This document shows, in pieces, positions 6,365-6,580 of a DNA stretch of 6,580 nt. The notes under the pieces were generated by a model, which was not told where the DNA came from, made no database searches, and saw only the letters and a program-made list of their open reading frames with translations. How positions within the stretch are numbered: position 1 is the first letter of the stretch; the number at the start of each line of letters is the position of its first letter. The DNA is taken from NCBI GenBank assembly GCA_964392615.1, contig CAYMRB010000513.1, positions 1-6,580 of the forward strand, in the 5' to 3' direction. Made by a program: the position numbers and the translations under genes. This stretch comes from CAYMRB01 sp964392615 (GTDB taxonomy: Bacteria; Planctomycetota; UBA8108).

Positions 6365-6580
6365 ATGTTGCGCAAGAGCTGGATCGTGTTCTTGGCCATT
6401 GCGGTCGTCTGGGCTGTGACCGGCACGGTGGTCTCGCGCGGCGAGGGGAGGAAGCTGCCGAAGCGGGTCAGCGCTGCGCTGGAGAAGCTCGTTCCGGATG
6501 CCAAGATTGTCGAGGTCGAGCGGGAAGATCGAAACGTCTGGGAAGTGGCGATTCGATCGACGGCCGAGCTGGAGTTTCGA
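6365..6580 (+). CDS. PepSY-like exported small protein (partial, 3' end outside window)
   Basis: Seventy-two codons are present and the frame is open at the window edge. The protein starts MLRKSWIVFLAIAVVWAVTG, a positively charged start followed by a hydrophobic segment (about residues 5-23) that serves as signal peptide or membrane anchor. Then comes LPKRVSAALEKLVPDAKIVEVERE followed by VWEVAIRS. This helix-then-strands pattern (a Leu-Pro-spaced amphipathic helix, a P-x-A turn, and E-V-E and W/Y-E-V strands) is typical of PepSY-like domains, which are small envelope proteins often encoded beside two-component systems. It is divergent from the regulator and kinase operon and probably belongs to its regulon. 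A role in modulating the sensor or an envelope enzyme is inference. The PepSY-like call rests on half a domain, so it could be another small exported protein. Confidence 0.7.
   Translation, partial: MLRKSWIVFLAIAVVWAVTGTVVSRGEGRKLPKRVSAALEKLVPDAKIVEVEREDRNVWEVAIRSTAELEFR

Noticed and set aside
6253..6504. An 83-codon minus-strand open frame across the divergent promoter region
   Set aside because: It lies opposite the PepSY-like gene, which has a strong ribosome binding site and signal sequence. The minus-strand frame shows no recognisable protein features.

Overview
The window is G+C-rich bacterial chromosome, about two thirds G+C by eye, and nearly all of it is coding. Four reading units lie on the minus strand and one starts on the plus strand at the right edge. 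The organism cannot be fixed from the sequence. A Tat-exported Gfo/Idh/MocA oxidoreductase paired with a large secreted sugar-hydrolase-like protein suggests Planctomycetes, Verrucomicrobia or Acidobacteria, where such pairs are common. This placement is inference. I see no rRNA, tRNA, CRISPR array, transposase or phage gene.

Left half (3-3519, minus strand): a two-gene unit probably concerned with carbohydrate metabolism outside the cytoplasm. The first gene (start 3519) encodes a 385-aa oxidoreductase with a twin-arginine signal. Two bases after its stop, a second gene starts at 2359 and encodes a large secreted protein with a TIM-barrel-like centre and a C-terminal beta-rich domain. The second gene is broken. 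Its frame changes near position 1349, and the protein reads sensibly on both sides (337 + 448 codons). The break may be a single lost base, or it may mark a larger internal deletion.

Middle (3520-3720): a 201-base gap carrying the oxidoreductase ribosome binding site and a long inverted repeat (3605-3615 / 3659-3669). It has no clear terminator.

Right half (3721-6580): a two-component system on the minus strand, with an OmpR-type response regulator (start 6145) followed by an overlapping membrane sensor histidine kinase (GTG start 5472). Divergent from it on the plus strand is the start of a small exported PepSY-like protein (6365, cut by the window edge). The 219-base divergent intergenic region holds two TCTAAG hexamers one helical turn apart plus an inverted TTAGAA, which is a good candidate operator for the regulator. 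The likely logic is that the kinase senses an envelope signal, the regulator binds this site, and the exported PepSY-like protein and the regulator/kinase operon are its targets.

The points most worth checking are the broken hydrolase-like gene, the candidate operator, the glycine at the usual Thr/Asn position of the kinase H-box, and an 11-residue tandem repeat in the kinase sensor domain. I found no convincing sign of a wholly new system.
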